Shown here in pieces: positions 43,331 to 51,626 of a stretch of 64,000 nucleotides of DNA. The notes under the pieces are model-generated. The model was not told where the DNA came from. It ran no database searches and worked only from the letters and a program-made list of their open reading frames with translations. The position numbers were made by a program, and so were the translations under genes. The DNA lies in NCBI RefSeq assembly GCF_002101735.1, contig NZ_LQPE01000164.1:24539-88538 (forward strand), given 5' to 3'. The stretch comes from Mycobacterium kyorinense. GTDB lineage: Bacteria; Actinomycetota; Actinomycetes; Mycobacteriales; Mycobacteriaceae. The first letter of the stretch is position 1. Each line of letters opens with the position of its first letter.

Positions 43331-43689
43331 TGCTGATCTGGATCGGCGTGCTGCTGGCCGGCGGCATCGGATCGGTGCTGCGTTTTGTCGTCGACGGGGC
43401 GGTGGGCCGCCGGGCGGCGCGGTCGTTTCCATTCGGGACGTTGACGGTCAACATCAGCGGCGCGGCGCTGCTGGGCCTGGTCGGCGGTCTGGCGCTAAAC
43501 CGGCATGCCGCGCTGCTGGCAGATACCGCGTTCATCGGCTCCTACACCACGTTTTCCACCTGGATGCTGGAAACGCAGCGGCTTGGCGAGGAACGTCAGA
43601 TTTGGTTCGCCGTCGCGAATATCGTCGTGAGCATGGTGCTCGGCATGGCGGCGGCGCTGCTCGGCCAGTTGATCGCGGGCCGGTTATGA
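43330..43689 (+). CDS. crcB: Fluoride channel subunit CrcB (second of pair)
   Basis: 119 residues, four helices, motifs FPFGTLTVNISGAALLG and FIGSYTTFSTWMLETQRL. ATG 43330 overlaps the first crcB stop (TGATG), and its own stop overlaps the DUF190 start, so three genes are translationally coupled. Differences from the first copy support an antiparallel heterodimer. Confidence 0.92.
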   Translation: MLIWIGVLLAGGIGSVLRFVVDGAVGRRAARSFPFGTLTVNISGAALLGLVGGLALNRHAALLADTAFIGSYTTFSTWMLETQRLGEERQIWFAVANIVVSMVLGMAAALLGQLIAGRL

Positions 43690-44765
43690 GCCAGCCGTGT
43701 TTGAAGCTGACCACCTACTTCGGTGAGCGCCAGCGCGCGGTGAATGGCGCTGCGGGGCAACGGTTTCTGGCCGACGCGATGCTCGACCTGTACGGCAACC
43801 GGGAAGTTGCCACCAGCGTGATGTTGCGCGGCATCGCCAGCTTCGGCATACGCCATGTGCTGCGCACCGACGAATCGCTGAGCCTGTCCGAAGATCCGCC
43901 AGTGGCCATCGCCGCCGTCGACGTCGAGTCCAAGATCAGCAGTCTGGTCGACGACGTGGTCGCGATGACTGGTCGCGGTCTGATGACCCTGGAGCGGGCG
44001 CGCCTGGTCGGCGGCGAGTTCACCACCGACGTACACGACACCCTCAAGCTCACCGTCTATGTCGGCCGCCAGGAACGTATCGGCGGGGCGCCGGCGTTCC
44101 GCGCGGTGTGTGATCTGCTGTACCGCCAGGGATTTGCCGGGGCCGGAGTGTTTCTCGGCGCCGACGGCACCGCGCACGGGAAGCGTTACCGGGCCCGGTT
44201 TTTCAGCCGCAATGTCAACGTTCCGCTGATGATCATCTCGATCGGGACCGCGGCTCAAGTTTCGGCGGCGGTCGCCGAACTCAGCGACGCGATGCCCAAC
44301 CCATTGCTGACGGTCGAGCGGGTGCGACTGTGCAAACGCGACGGGCAATTGTTGACTCGACCGCATCGCCTGCCCGCGACCGACAAGCATGGCCGGCCGC
44401 TGTGGCAAAAGATCATGGTGCACACCAGCGAGGCCACCGGGCACGGCGGTGTGCCGATTCACCGTGCCCTGGTCCGCCAGCTGCTCGAGTCGGGGACGGC
44501 CCGCGGCGCCACCGTGCTGCGCGGCATCTGGGGATTCCACGGCGACCATGAACCACACGGCGACAAGCTGTTTCAGTTGGTGCGCCAAGTGCCCGTCGTC
44601 ACGATCATCATCGACACGCCGGAGTGGATCGTGCGCAGTTTCGACATCGTCGACGAGCTGACGGCCGAGCACGGGATGGTCACCAGCGAGATGGTGCCAG
44701 CGGTGTTGTCGATCGATGGGTCGGGTCGCGACGGCGACGCCGATCTGGCCCAGTACGACTACTGA
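43686..44765 (+). CDS. Double DUF190 protein (Rv3071-like)
   Basis: 359 residues, ATG 43686. Two DUF190 units: CLKLTTYFGERQRAVNGAAG with ASFGIRHVLRTDESLSL, and KLTVYVGRQERIGG; a third related stretch begins PLWQKIMVHTSEATGHGGVP with RGIWGFHGDHEPHGDKLFQL. DUF190 proteins are PII-like, often beside crcB, and are suspected to respond to fluoride or nucleotides; the function is not established. ATGA coupling to crcB. Confidence 0.88.
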   Translation: MSQPCLKLTTYFGERQRAVNGAAGQRFLADAMLDLYGNREVATSVMLRGIASFGIRHVLRTDESLSLSEDPPVAIAAVDVESKISSLVDDVVAMTGRGLMTLERARLVGGEFTTDVHDTLKLTVYVGRQERIGGAPAFRAVCDLLYRQGFAGAGVFLGADGTAHGKRYRARFFSRNVNVPLMIISIGTAAQVSAAVAELSDAMPNPLLTVERVRLCKRDGQLLTRPHRLPATDKHGRPLWQKIMVHTSEATGHGGVPIHRALVRQLLESGTARGATVLRGIWGFHGDHEPHGDKLFQLVRQVPVVTIIIDTPEWIVRSFDIVDELTAEHGMVTSEMVPAVLSIDGSGRDGDADLAQYDY

Positions 44766-44766
44766 A

Positions 44767-45120
44767 TCACCGCCGTTTGAGGAGCTTCGCCAACACCGCA
44801 GCTTGACTGCCCTCGACGTCGCGGGTCGCGGTCACCAGCGTCACGGGCTCACGCTTGGCCAGCTTGCGGAGTTCGTCCAGTGCGTCGTTGCCTTGCAATT
44901 CTTTCTCATACCGCTTGGCGAACTCGTCGAAGCGCTCCGGCTTGTGCCCGTACCACTCGCGCAGTTCCTTCGAAGGTGCGACGTCCTTGTACCAGGTGCC
45001 GACCCGCGGGTCGTTCTTGCGGAATCCGCGTGGCCATACCCGGTCCACCAGGATGCGATGACCCTCGTCGGGCCCTGGGTCGTCGTAGACGCGGGCGATT
45101 TGGATGCGGCTCTTGGCCAT
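44767..45120 (-). CDS. DUF488 family protein (Rv3073c-like)
   Basis: 117 residues, ATG 45120. Typical DUF488 pieces: ARVYDDPGPDEGHRILVDRV followed by WPRG, WYKDVAPSKELREWYGH, and EPVTLVTATRDVEGSQAAVL. Small soluble protein of uncertain role. It converges on the DUF190 gene with no gap beyond 1 bp. Confidence 0.9.
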   Translation of the reverse strand: MAKSRIQIARVYDDPGPDEGHRILVDRVWPRGFRKNDPRVGTWYKDVAPSKELREWYGHKPERFDEFAKRYEKELQGNDALDELRKLAKREPVTLVTATRDVEGSQAAVLAKLLKRR

Positions 45121-45181
45121 ACGAGCCAGGCTAACGCCGGTAAGCGGAAGTGGCGGTAATAGAAATAAACGTTGTGTATCC

Positions 45182-45200
45182 TGTAACGTTACGGGTTACA
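45182..45200. promoter_or_regulatory. Operator repeats in the higBA promoter
   Basis: TGTAAC (45182-45187) and GTTACA (45195-45200) form an inverted repeat. A further GTTAC half-site at 45188-45192 makes GTAACGTTAC a perfect palindrome. The site ends 8 bp before the toxin start, so HigA binding would block transcription. Confidence 0.6.
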
Positions 45201-45208
45201 ATCATGCA

Positions 45209-45490
45209 GTGATCCAGTCGTTCGGCGACAAAGACACCGAGAGACTGTTCCACGGACGCCGGATCGCCAAGTTCGGTCCTGACCTCGCCAAGCGAGCATT
45301 AGAGAAACTGCTGATGGTCAATGCGGCGAACGTCCTGAACGACCTCAGGGTGCCACCGGGAAACCGCCTCGAACTGCTCGCCGGCAACCGCAAAGGCCAA
45401 CACAGCATCCGGATAAATGACCAATACCGCATCTGCTTCATCTGGACGCCGGCAGGACCGGAACAGGTGGAGATCACCGACTACCACTAG
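45209..45490 (+). CDS. higB: HigB-type RelE-superfamily toxin
   Basis: 93 residues, GTG 45209 (MIQSFGDKDTERLFHGRR). HigB plan: IQSFGDKDTERLFHGRRIAK, LNDLRVPPGNRLELLAGNRK, then GQHSIRINDQYRICFIW and VEITDYH. Ribosome-dependent mRNA interferase by family. Antitoxin gene follows after 9 bp with its own GGAGG. Confidence 0.92.
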   Translation: MIQSFGDKDTERLFHGRRIAKFGPDLAKRALEKLLMVNAANVLNDLRVPPGNRLELLAGNRKGQHSIRINDQYRICFIWTPAGPEQVEITDYH

Positions 45491-45499
45491 GAGGACAAC

Positions 45500-45790
45500 T
45501 TGAGAGACATTCCACCAATCCACCCTGGGCATATCCTCGCCGATCAATATCTCGCCGAGCTGGGCCTCTCACAGCGGAAACTGGCAGAGCTTCTTGACGT
45601 GCCCCCGCGGCGCGTCAACCAAATCATCAAGGGCGAACGAGCTATCACCCCGGACACGTCGCTCCGCCTCGGAAAACTGTTCGGCCAGTCCGACACGTTC
45701 TGGCTGAACCTGCAAAAGCACTACGAGATCGAGATTGCCCGCGAGACTTCCGATCTGAGTCGAGTGCAAGTCTTGAAGGACGTCGGCTAG
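45500..45790 (+). CDS. higA: HigA antitoxin (XRE family)
   Basis: 96 residues, TTG 45500 with AGGAGG upstream. HTH: SQRKLAELLDVPPRRVNQII, then KGERAITPDTSLRLGKLFG and the HigA tail FWLNLQKHYEIEIARETS. Represses the operon with HigB through the repeats at 45182-45200. Confidence 0.92.
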   Translation: MRDIPPIHPGHILADQYLAELGLSQRKLAELLDVPPRRVNQIIKGERAITPDTSLRLGKLFGQSDTFWLNLQKHYEIEIARETSDLSRVQVLKDVG

Positions 45791-45810
45791 CGGAAGAAGT
45801 AGATGCGCCC

Positions 45811-46209
45811 CTACGACGACGAATGTGGCGCCTCGTCTGACATTGCGGTCCGCCGCGTCGCGCCCCAGAGCCCGACGGCGATGCCGATCACCGCGCCGCC
45901 CAGACCGACGAGCTGTGAGTGCTTCATCTCGCGATGAACACTCAGCCCGCCGAGCAGGTCGGCGGCGTCGGCACCGCTGGACGCCAGGAACCAGCCGCGG
46001 GTGTTCTTGCCGCGCAGCGCGGCCGTCGCCAGCATCCCGCCGATCAAGGCGTCGCGGTAACCCATCGACCGCAACAGCAACTGCGCCGTCGGCGTCGGTA
46101 CCTCCGGATCGCCCCAGAGCCGGTTTGCCCTGAGCGGATCGACGAGAAAATGCACGCCGGAAGCGAATCGGATGCTGCCCGCAACCAGCGCGGCCCGATC
46201 GATCGCCAT
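45811..46209 (-). CDS. Small membrane protein (DUF4267-like)
   Basis: 132 residues, ATG 46209. Three or four hydrophobic helices: ASGVHFLVDPLRANRLWG, RDALIGGMLATAALRG, FLASSGADAADLLGGLS and GLGGAVIGIAVGLWGA. Resembles short DUF4267-type integral membrane proteins. It follows the amidohydrolase gene at a 5-bp distance, so it probably shares its transcript. Function unknown. Confidence 0.6.
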   Translation of the reverse strand: MAIDRAALVAGSIRFASGVHFLVDPLRANRLWGDPEVPTPTAQLLLRSMGYRDALIGGMLATAALRGKNTRGWFLASSGADAADLLGGLSVHREMKHSQLVGLGGAVIGIAVGLWGATRRTAMSDEAPHSSS

Positions 46210-46214
46210 GCGAC

Positions 46215-47975
46215 TCAACGCGCCCCGCGCACCAACCGGCCGGGGCGCGCGCCGGTGTCGACGCCGTCGCGGCGCGTCACCAACCCGTTGACAATCGTGG
46301 CGCTGTAGCCCGACGCACCCTGCATCAACCGGTGACCGCCGGCCGGCAAGTCATAGGCCATCCGCGGCGCATGCAGCGTCAGCGCATCCATGTCGATCAC
46401 GTTGAGGTCGGCCTTCTTTCCGATCTCGATCACCCCGCGATCGGAGAGCCCGAACAGTTGTGCCGTGTCGTGAGACTGCTTGCGAATGACGTACTCCAGC
46501 GGCAGCTTCTCCCCGCGTCGACGATCGCGCGCCCAGTGCGTCAGCAGGAAGGTGGGATACGACGCGTCGCAGATCATGCTGCAGTGCGCGCCCCCGTCGG
46601 ACAACCCCAGGACACCGGCGGGGTGGGTCAGCATCTCGCGGATCGCGTCATGGTTGCCGTCGGCGTAGTTGAACAGTGGCAGCATCAGCATGGCGCCGGC
46701 GTCGGCCTCCAGCATCAGGTCGTACATCGTGACGAGCGGATCCTCACCGCGGTGCCGGGCGATCGCGGCGACGGTCCGGTCGGGCGTCGGCTCGTAGTCG
46801 GGTGGCTCGCCGAGCGGATAGAGCCGGTCGACCGAGTGCTGCGCGAAGGCAAACATGGCGTCGAACAACACATTTGGGTCGGGCGGTATGTCATCCTCGC
46901 TCAAGATGGCGGCGCGCACCGCGGGTTCGGCCAGCCGCGCGGCGAGCTCTTCACGGCTGCACTCGGCCTTCAACCGCTGATACGTCGGGCGATGGCTGAA
47001 GGCGTGGTGACCGGGAAACCCGAGCAGCATCCCGAACGGGCGCGCCGCGATCTGCGGATGCAGGCGACTGCCCTCGTCGTGGGCGGCCGCCGAGATGTCG
47101 AGCTGCTCGCGCCACAGGTTAGGGTCGGCGTCGACTTGGATCAGCGCAAAACTCAACGCCACGTCGATCTCGGCGCCCAGGCGTCGCATCCATTCCATTT
47201 CCTTCTTCGGCGCCACAATGTCCTCCCCCGCCGCGCCCTGGGGAGCGAGCTCGAACACCGCCCCGCCGCCGGCCGCCATCGCACGGCCGAGGGCGAACAG
47301 CTCCTCTTCGGCGGCGAACGTTCCGGGGACGGGTTCGCCGTCCATCGCGCGATGGGCAAGCGTGCGCGACGACGAGAATCCCAGTGCGCCGGCCTCCACC
47401 GCTTCCTGCACGAGCCGGCTCATTGCCGCGATGTCCTCCGGGGTTGCGGGTTCGTTGCGGGCGCCGCGCTCCCCCATCACATACGCGCGGACGGTCCCGT
47501 GCGCGATCTGGCTTCCGACGTCGACGGCAAGCTCCCGTTTGCCGATCACGTCGAGGTATTCCGCGTAGCTTTCCCAGCCCCACGTAATGCCTTCGGACAG
47601 CGCGGTTCCCGGAATGTCTTCGACGCCCTCCATCAGCTCGATGAGCCATTGCTCACGCCCGGGCTGCACCGGCGCGAACCCGACACCGCAGTTGCCCATG
47701 ACGACGGTGGTCACGCCGTGCGTGCTGGAGGGTTCCAGAAGGTCGTCCCAGCTGACCTGACCGTCGTAGTGGGTGTGGATGTCGACGAACCCCGGCGCGA
47801 CGATCTTGCCGGTGGCGTCGATGGTCTCGGCGGCCTCGCCCTGCAACGGCGGGTCGCCCGGCCCGCGGCGGCGAACTTCGACGATTTTGCCGTCCTTGAC
47901 CGCCACGTCGGCGTCGAACCGCTCTGCCCCGGTGCCGTCCACGACGGTGCCGCCAGTGATCTTGAGGTCGAACAC
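46215..47975 (-). CDS. Metal-dependent amidohydrolase (D-aminoacylase/N-acyl-D-amino-acid deacylase family)
   Basis: 586 residues, GTG 47975 with GGGAG upstream. Metal-binding HTHYDGQVSWDD near residue 66, conserved THGVTTVVMGNCGVGFAP, GLSDGGAHCSMICDASYP (late catalytic Asp), and the terminal KKADLNVIDMD. The family hydrolyses cyclic or N-acyl amides. It is divergent from a Rieske oxygenase, with a TetR-type operator in the 78-bp gap. Together they suggest an inducible degradation set; substrate unknown. Confidence 0.85.
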   Translation of the reverse strand: MFDLKITGGTVVDGTGAERFDADVAVKDGKIVEVRRRGPGDPPLQGEAAETIDATGKIVAPGFVDIHTHYDGQVSWDDLLEPSSTHGVTTVVMGNCGVGFAPVQPGREQWLIELMEGVEDIPGTALSEGITWGWESYAEYLDVIGKRELAVDVGSQIAHGTVRAYVMGERGARNEPATPEDIAAMSRLVQEAVEAGALGFSSSRTLAHRAMDGEPVPGTFAAEEELFALGRAMAAGGGAVFELAPQGAAGEDIVAPKKEMEWMRRLGAEIDVALSFALIQVDADPNLWREQLDISAAAHDEGSRLHPQIAARPFGMLLGFPGHHAFSHRPTYQRLKAECSREELAARLAEPAVRAAILSEDDIPPDPNVLFDAMFAFAQHSVDRLYPLGEPPDYEPTPDRTVAAIARHRGEDPLVTMYDLMLEADAGAMLMLPLFNYADGNHDAIREMLTHPAGVLGLSDGGAHCSMICDASYPTFLLTHWARDRRRGEKLPLEYVIRKQSHDTAQLFGLSDRGVIEIGKKADLNVIDMDALTLHAPRMAYDLPAGGHRLMQGASGYSATIVNGLVTRRDGVDTGARPGRLVRGAR

Positions 47976-48018
47976 GATTACTCCCTTGTCTGCCCCCGCC
48001 AGCCGCTACAGTGAGCAA

Positions 48019-48033
48019 TGTAACACCGTTACA
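48019..48033. promoter_or_regulatory. Palindrome between amidohydrolase and Rieske oxygenase genes
   Basis: TGTAAC-ACC-GTTACA. It lies between the divergent genes, 21 bp before the Rieske start. Probable operator of the TetR regulator encoded immediately after the oxygenase (49376). Confidence 0.65.
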
Positions 48034-48053
48034 GACGCTGCGGGAGGGCTTCG

Positions 48054-49379
48054 ATGACGACACAAGCAACCCGTGCCCGGCGGGAGGACGCGATTGGCCC
48101 GCCGCCGAGGCGGCCCACCAGGGTGCCGGCTGAGCGGTACTACTCGCCGGCCTTCGCGCAGCTCGAGACGGAGCGGATGTGGCCGAAGGTGTGGCAGGTC
48201 GCCTGCACGGTGGACCACGTCGCCGAACCCGGCGACTACTTCGAATACCGTTGCGGCCCTTACTCCGTGCTCGTTGTCCGCGGCGACGACGGGGAGCTTC
48301 GCGCATTCCAGAACGTCTGCCGCCACCGCGGCAACTCGCTGTGCGTCGGCGCTGGTTCGGACCTGCGGGAACTGCGCTGCGGCTACCACGGCTGGACATG
48401 GGACCTGGGTGGCACGCTCAAGCGCGTGCCGAACCGCAAGGGGTTCGGCGCACTGCAGATGTCGGAGTTCCCACTGATCGCGGCGCGCGTCGACACGTGG
48501 GAGCGACTGGTGTTCGTCAACCTCGACGTCGACGCGATGCCGTTGACCGACTACCTGGAGGCGGTGCCGGGCGACATCGCGTGGTGCGGGCTCGGCGACT
48601 TCCGCTGCTACGCCACCATGACCATCGACGTCGACGCGAATTGGAAGACGATCGCCGACGGCTTCAGCGAGACCTACCACATCCGGACCTTGCACCCCGA
48701 GCTGCACCGCTGCGTCGACGACGTCCATGCGCCGCAGGTGATTTGGGGTCACACCGGCAAGTCCGAGCAGTTTTACGGTGTACCGAGCCCGCATCTCAAA
48801 CAATCGCTGACCGACGAGGATGTGTGGGACGCGTATGTCACCACCCAGGGCGCGTTGATGGGTGTTGCGGAAGGCACTCCGTTCCCGAGCGACGAGCTCA
48901 AACCCGGGCAGTCGGTGACCGACGTGATCGCCGAGCGCACAAGGACTTTCGCTACCGGGCGCGGCGTCGACCTGAGTTGGGCCACTACCGATCAGGTGAT
49001 GCGGCTGCACCAGTACAACGTCTTTCCGAACATGACGCTGCTGACCAACGCCGATCATCTGACGGTGATGACGGCGCTGCCGGGACCGGATCCCGCCCAT
49101 GGCGCAATGGTGATGATGCTGTGGACACGGATGCCGCCCGGCGCTCCGCGAAGCAAGCCCGTCGACGTTCGGATGGCGGCGGGCGAGGCCGAGCCGGGTT
49201 TGGTGATGACCCAAGACGTCGCGGTGTTGGCCGGACTTCAGCGCGGCCTGCACCAGCCGGGCTTCACGCACTTGGTGCTGTCCAACGAGGAACGTCGGGT
49301 AATCAACATGCACCGCAACCTCGAGCGCTATCTCGACCTCCCGGAATCCGACCGCATCACCGGGGGCGAACCCGCGTGA
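48054..49379 (+). CDS. Rieske non-haem iron oxygenase alpha subunit
   Basis: 441 residues. Rieske [2Fe-2S] ligands in CRHRGNSLC and CGYHGWTWDLGG (about residues 87-115); mononuclear iron histidines in FSETYHIRTLHPEL near residue 205. Aromatic-ring or quaternary-amine hydroxylase class. ATG 48054 (MTTQATRARREDAIG). No reductase gene is adjacent. GTGA overlap with the TetR gene downstream. Confidence 0.92.
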   Translation: MTTQATRARREDAIGPPPRRPTRVPAERYYSPAFAQLETERMWPKVWQVACTVDHVAEPGDYFEYRCGPYSVLVVRGDDGELRAFQNVCRHRGNSLCVGAGSDLRELRCGYHGWTWDLGGTLKRVPNRKGFGALQMSEFPLIAARVDTWERLVFVNLDVDAMPLTDYLEAVPGDIAWCGLGDFRCYATMTIDVDANWKTIADGFSETYHIRTLHPELHRCVDDVHAPQVIWGHTGKSEQFYGVPSPHLKQSLTDEDVWDAYVTTQGALMGVAEGTPFPSDELKPGQSVTDVIAERTRTFATGRGVDLSWATTDQVMRLHQYNVFPNMTLLTNADHLTVMTALPGPDPAHGAMVMMLWTRMPPGAPRSKPVDVRMAAGEAEPGLVMTQDVAVLAGLQRGLHQPGFTHLVLSNEERRVINMHRNLERYLDLPESDRITGGEPA

Positions 49380-49984
49380 CACCCCGAGCAGTCACCGCTG
49401 ACGTAATCCTCGACACCGCGGCCCGCCTGATCGAGCTGGACGGCGTGGAGGCATTCAGCATGCGCGGTCTCGCGCAGCAACTCGGAGTTGCGGTCACCTC
49501 GATCTACTGGCATGTCGGGGGCCGCGACAAACTCTTCGACAGCCTGGTCGACCGCTTGCTGAGCCAGATGGCGAACCTGCCCATCGAGGGCGACTCCCCC
49601 GTCGATCGCATTGCTTCCCTTGCCCGTTCGCAACGAAGGGCGCTGATCGATCGACAGCACCTTCTGCGGATCGCCCATGAACAAGACCGGACTCCGCAGC
49701 TGTTCCTGCCGATTCAAAAGACATTGGCTGGGCTGTTGGCGGAGCTGGGTGTGAGAGGAACGGACGCAGCGCTGGTTCTGAGAGCGGTGCAGGTGCACGT
49801 CATTTCCTCTGCGGTGATGCAGTTCTCGGCCGTGCGCGGTCCCAAGCACGAGGAGGAGGACCCCTCGCTGTGGTCTGACGACTGGCCCGATCGAGAGCTC
49901 GTCGAAGCGCTGCAATCCCCGACCGACTACGACGCGGTTTTCGAATACGGGCTGGGTGCATTACTGAGTACGTTGCGGACCTGA
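49376..49984 (+). CDS. TetR-family regulator, last gene of the Rieske operon
   Basis: 202 residues, GTG 49376. HTH: SMRGLAQQLGVAVTSIYWHV, of the TetR/AcrR type; a C-terminal region of TetR_C-like helices. Translationally coupled to the oxygenase and likely represses both divergent transcripts through the palindrome at 48019-48033. Confidence 0.88.
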   Translation: MTPRAVTADVILDTAARLIELDGVEAFSMRGLAQQLGVAVTSIYWHVGGRDKLFDSLVDRLLSQMANLPIEGDSPVDRIASLARSQRRALIDRQHLLRIAHEQDRTPQLFLPIQKTLAGLLAELGVRGTDAALVLRAVQVHVISSAVMQFSAVRGPKHEEEDPSLWSDDWPDRELVEALQSPTDYDAVFEYGLGALLSTLRT

Positions 49985-50002
49985 TTTTGTTACCATCGCG
50001 CC

Positions 50003-50758
50003 GTGTCTGTTTCGAGGCGCGACGTCCTCAAATGCGCTTGCGCCGCACCGGTTCTATTGAGCCTGCCGGTCAATGCTCCGAAGGCGTCGGCCGCCACCAT
50101 GCGGCTGATCGATTTTTCGGAGCACATCGTCGCACCGGACCAGATCAAGGCGGCTGGCTTCGACGGGGCATTGGTCTATGTGGCCGAATCGCGGCCGGGC
50201 GCAGACTTCGATTTCAAGCCCGTCACCCGCGAGTACGCGGATGGGCTACGCGCCGCGGGTCTGCAAATCGTCAGCTGCTATCAGTACGGCAAGCCCGGCT
50301 GGCCTACCCCGTCGGACTTCACCAGGGGGCACGACGGCGGTGTGGCCGACGCTCAGACAGCAATGCGACTGCATGCTGCTGCCGGGGGTCCGAATTCGGC
50401 GCCGATCTTCTTCAGCATCGACGAGGATATCGACCTTGCCACCTGGAATTCCGTTGCTGTCAACTGGTTTCGAGGAATCAACTCGGTGCTGGGAGTGGAG
50501 CGCACAGGCATCTACGGGCATTCGCGAGCCTGCGGATGGGCGATCAAAGACAACGTAATAGGACACTCGACCACAGCAGGCCACCGGTGGGCGTGGCAGA
50601 CGATCGGGTGGTCTGCCGGTCAGCGCGAGCCTGCCGCGGTGCTATATCAGGTTGTGGTCAATACCCCGTCGAACCCGGGCGTGCTCGTGGGCGGTACGCA
50701 CGTGGACGTGGACGAGGTCCTCGCGGCCGATTTCGGGCAGTGGGACTTGCATCGTTAG
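50003..50758 (+). CDS. Tat-exported DUF1906 (glycoside-hydrolase-like) protein
   Basis: 251 residues, GTG 50003. Twin-arginine signal SVSRRDVLKCA with hydrophobic core and cleavage near SAATMRLIDF. Mature part is the DUF1906/Rv2525c-like TIM-barrel: YVAESRPGADFDFKP, IVSCYQYGKPGW, IFFSIDEDID, GIYGHSRACGWA, YQVVVNTPSNPGV. Rv2525c is linked to cell-wall integrity, so a role in envelope glycan processing is plausible. 18 bp after tetR. Confidence 0.9.
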   Translation: MSVSRRDVLKCACAAPVLLSLPVNAPKASAATMRLIDFSEHIVAPDQIKAAGFDGALVYVAESRPGADFDFKPVTREYADGLRAAGLQIVSCYQYGKPGWPTPSDFTRGHDGGVADAQTAMRLHAAAGGPNSAPIFFSIDEDIDLATWNSVAVNWFRGINSVLGVERTGIYGHSRACGWAIKDNVIGHSTTAGHRWAWQTIGWSAGQREPAAVLYQVVVNTPSNPGVLVGGTHVDVDEVLAADFGQWDLHR

Positions 50759-50774
50759 TCGTATGCTCGCCTGC

Positions 50775-51563
50775 ATGAGCAGGCTCGCGGCGGACGCGCC
50801 CGTCCTGATGCGCGTGGACGGCCCGGTGGCCCGCCTGACCCTCAATCGGCCGGAGAAACGCAACGCGCTGAGCCTCGAGCTCATGGAAGAGCTGATGGCC
50901 ACCCTGCACCGGCTCGGCGTCGATCCGGCTGTGCGGGTGATCGTGGTCGACGCGGTCGGCCCGGCGTTCTCCGCGGGCCATGACTTGGCGGAGATGGTCG
51001 GGCAGGACGTGCCGTTCTACCAACGACTGTTTGACGTTTGCACCGAGCTCATGGAAACGATTCACCGTCTGCCCCAACCGGTGATCGCCAAGGTGGAGGG
51101 AATGGCGACCGCGGCGGGATGTCAGCTGGTCGCGGCCTGCGACCTCGCGCTGGCTGCGCACGGCGCCCGTTTCGCCACCCCGGGAGTCAAGATCGGTCTG
51201 TTCTGTTCGACTCCGATGGTGCCGTTGTCGCGGGCAATCGGCCGCAAACGTGCGCTGGAGATGTTGCTTACCGGGCAGCCGATTACCGCTGAGACCGCGC
51301 TCGATTGGGGCCTGGTGAACCGGGTCGTCCCGGCCGAAGCGCTCGAAGAAGAACTGGGCGCCATCGTCGACGCCATCGTGGCTTCCAGCCCGCTGACCGT
51401 GGGGCTCGGCAAGGAAACGTTCTACGCACAGATCGAGCTCGACGAGCACCGGGCCTACGACCTGACGAAGGCCGTCATGGCAATGAATGCCGGCGCCGAC
51501 GATGCTCAGGAGGGCATGTGCGCGTTCCTCGAAAAGCGGCCGGCGACGTGGCGTCGGCGTTAG
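50775..51563 (+). CDS. Enoyl-CoA hydratase/isomerase family protein
   Basis: 262 residues, crotonase fold: VARLTLNRPEKRNALSLELM; CoA-binding GPAFSAGHDLAEMVG (an HD in place of the usual oxyanion-hole charge); VIAKVEGMATAAGCQLVAAC; TPGVKIGLFCSTP near residue 137. The two ATGs (50763, 50775) are both possible; 50775 gives MSRLAADAPV. The catalytic acidic residue near 145 is replaced by C/S-type residues, so isomerase or non-hydratase activity is likely. Separate from the giant gene by 63 bp. Confidence 0.88.
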   Translation: MSRLAADAPVLMRVDGPVARLTLNRPEKRNALSLELMEELMATLHRLGVDPAVRVIVVDAVGPAFSAGHDLAEMVGQDVPFYQRLFDVCTELMETIHRLPQPVIAKVEGMATAAGCQLVAACDLALAAHGARFATPGVKIGLFCSTPMVPLSRAIGRKRALEMLLTGQPITAETALDWGLVNRVVPAEALEEELGAIVDAIVASSPLTVGLGKETFYAQIELDEHRAYDLTKAVMAMNAGADDAQEGMCAFLEKRPATWRRR

Positions 51564-51626
51564 CGGGTCAGGACACCTTTACTCGATCTTGACCGTGTGT
51601 TGAATCGCCTCACCGACGATCGTTAA

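Noticed and set aside
46332..48014. 560-codon plus-strand frame opposite the amidohydrolase gene
   Set aside because: Antisense shadow; the minus strand encodes a full amidohydrolase with metal motifs.
51590..51626. Sigma-A promoter (TTGACC and a -10) for the giant gene
   Set aside because: TTGACC is present at 51589 but no TANNNT at the right distance; not supported.
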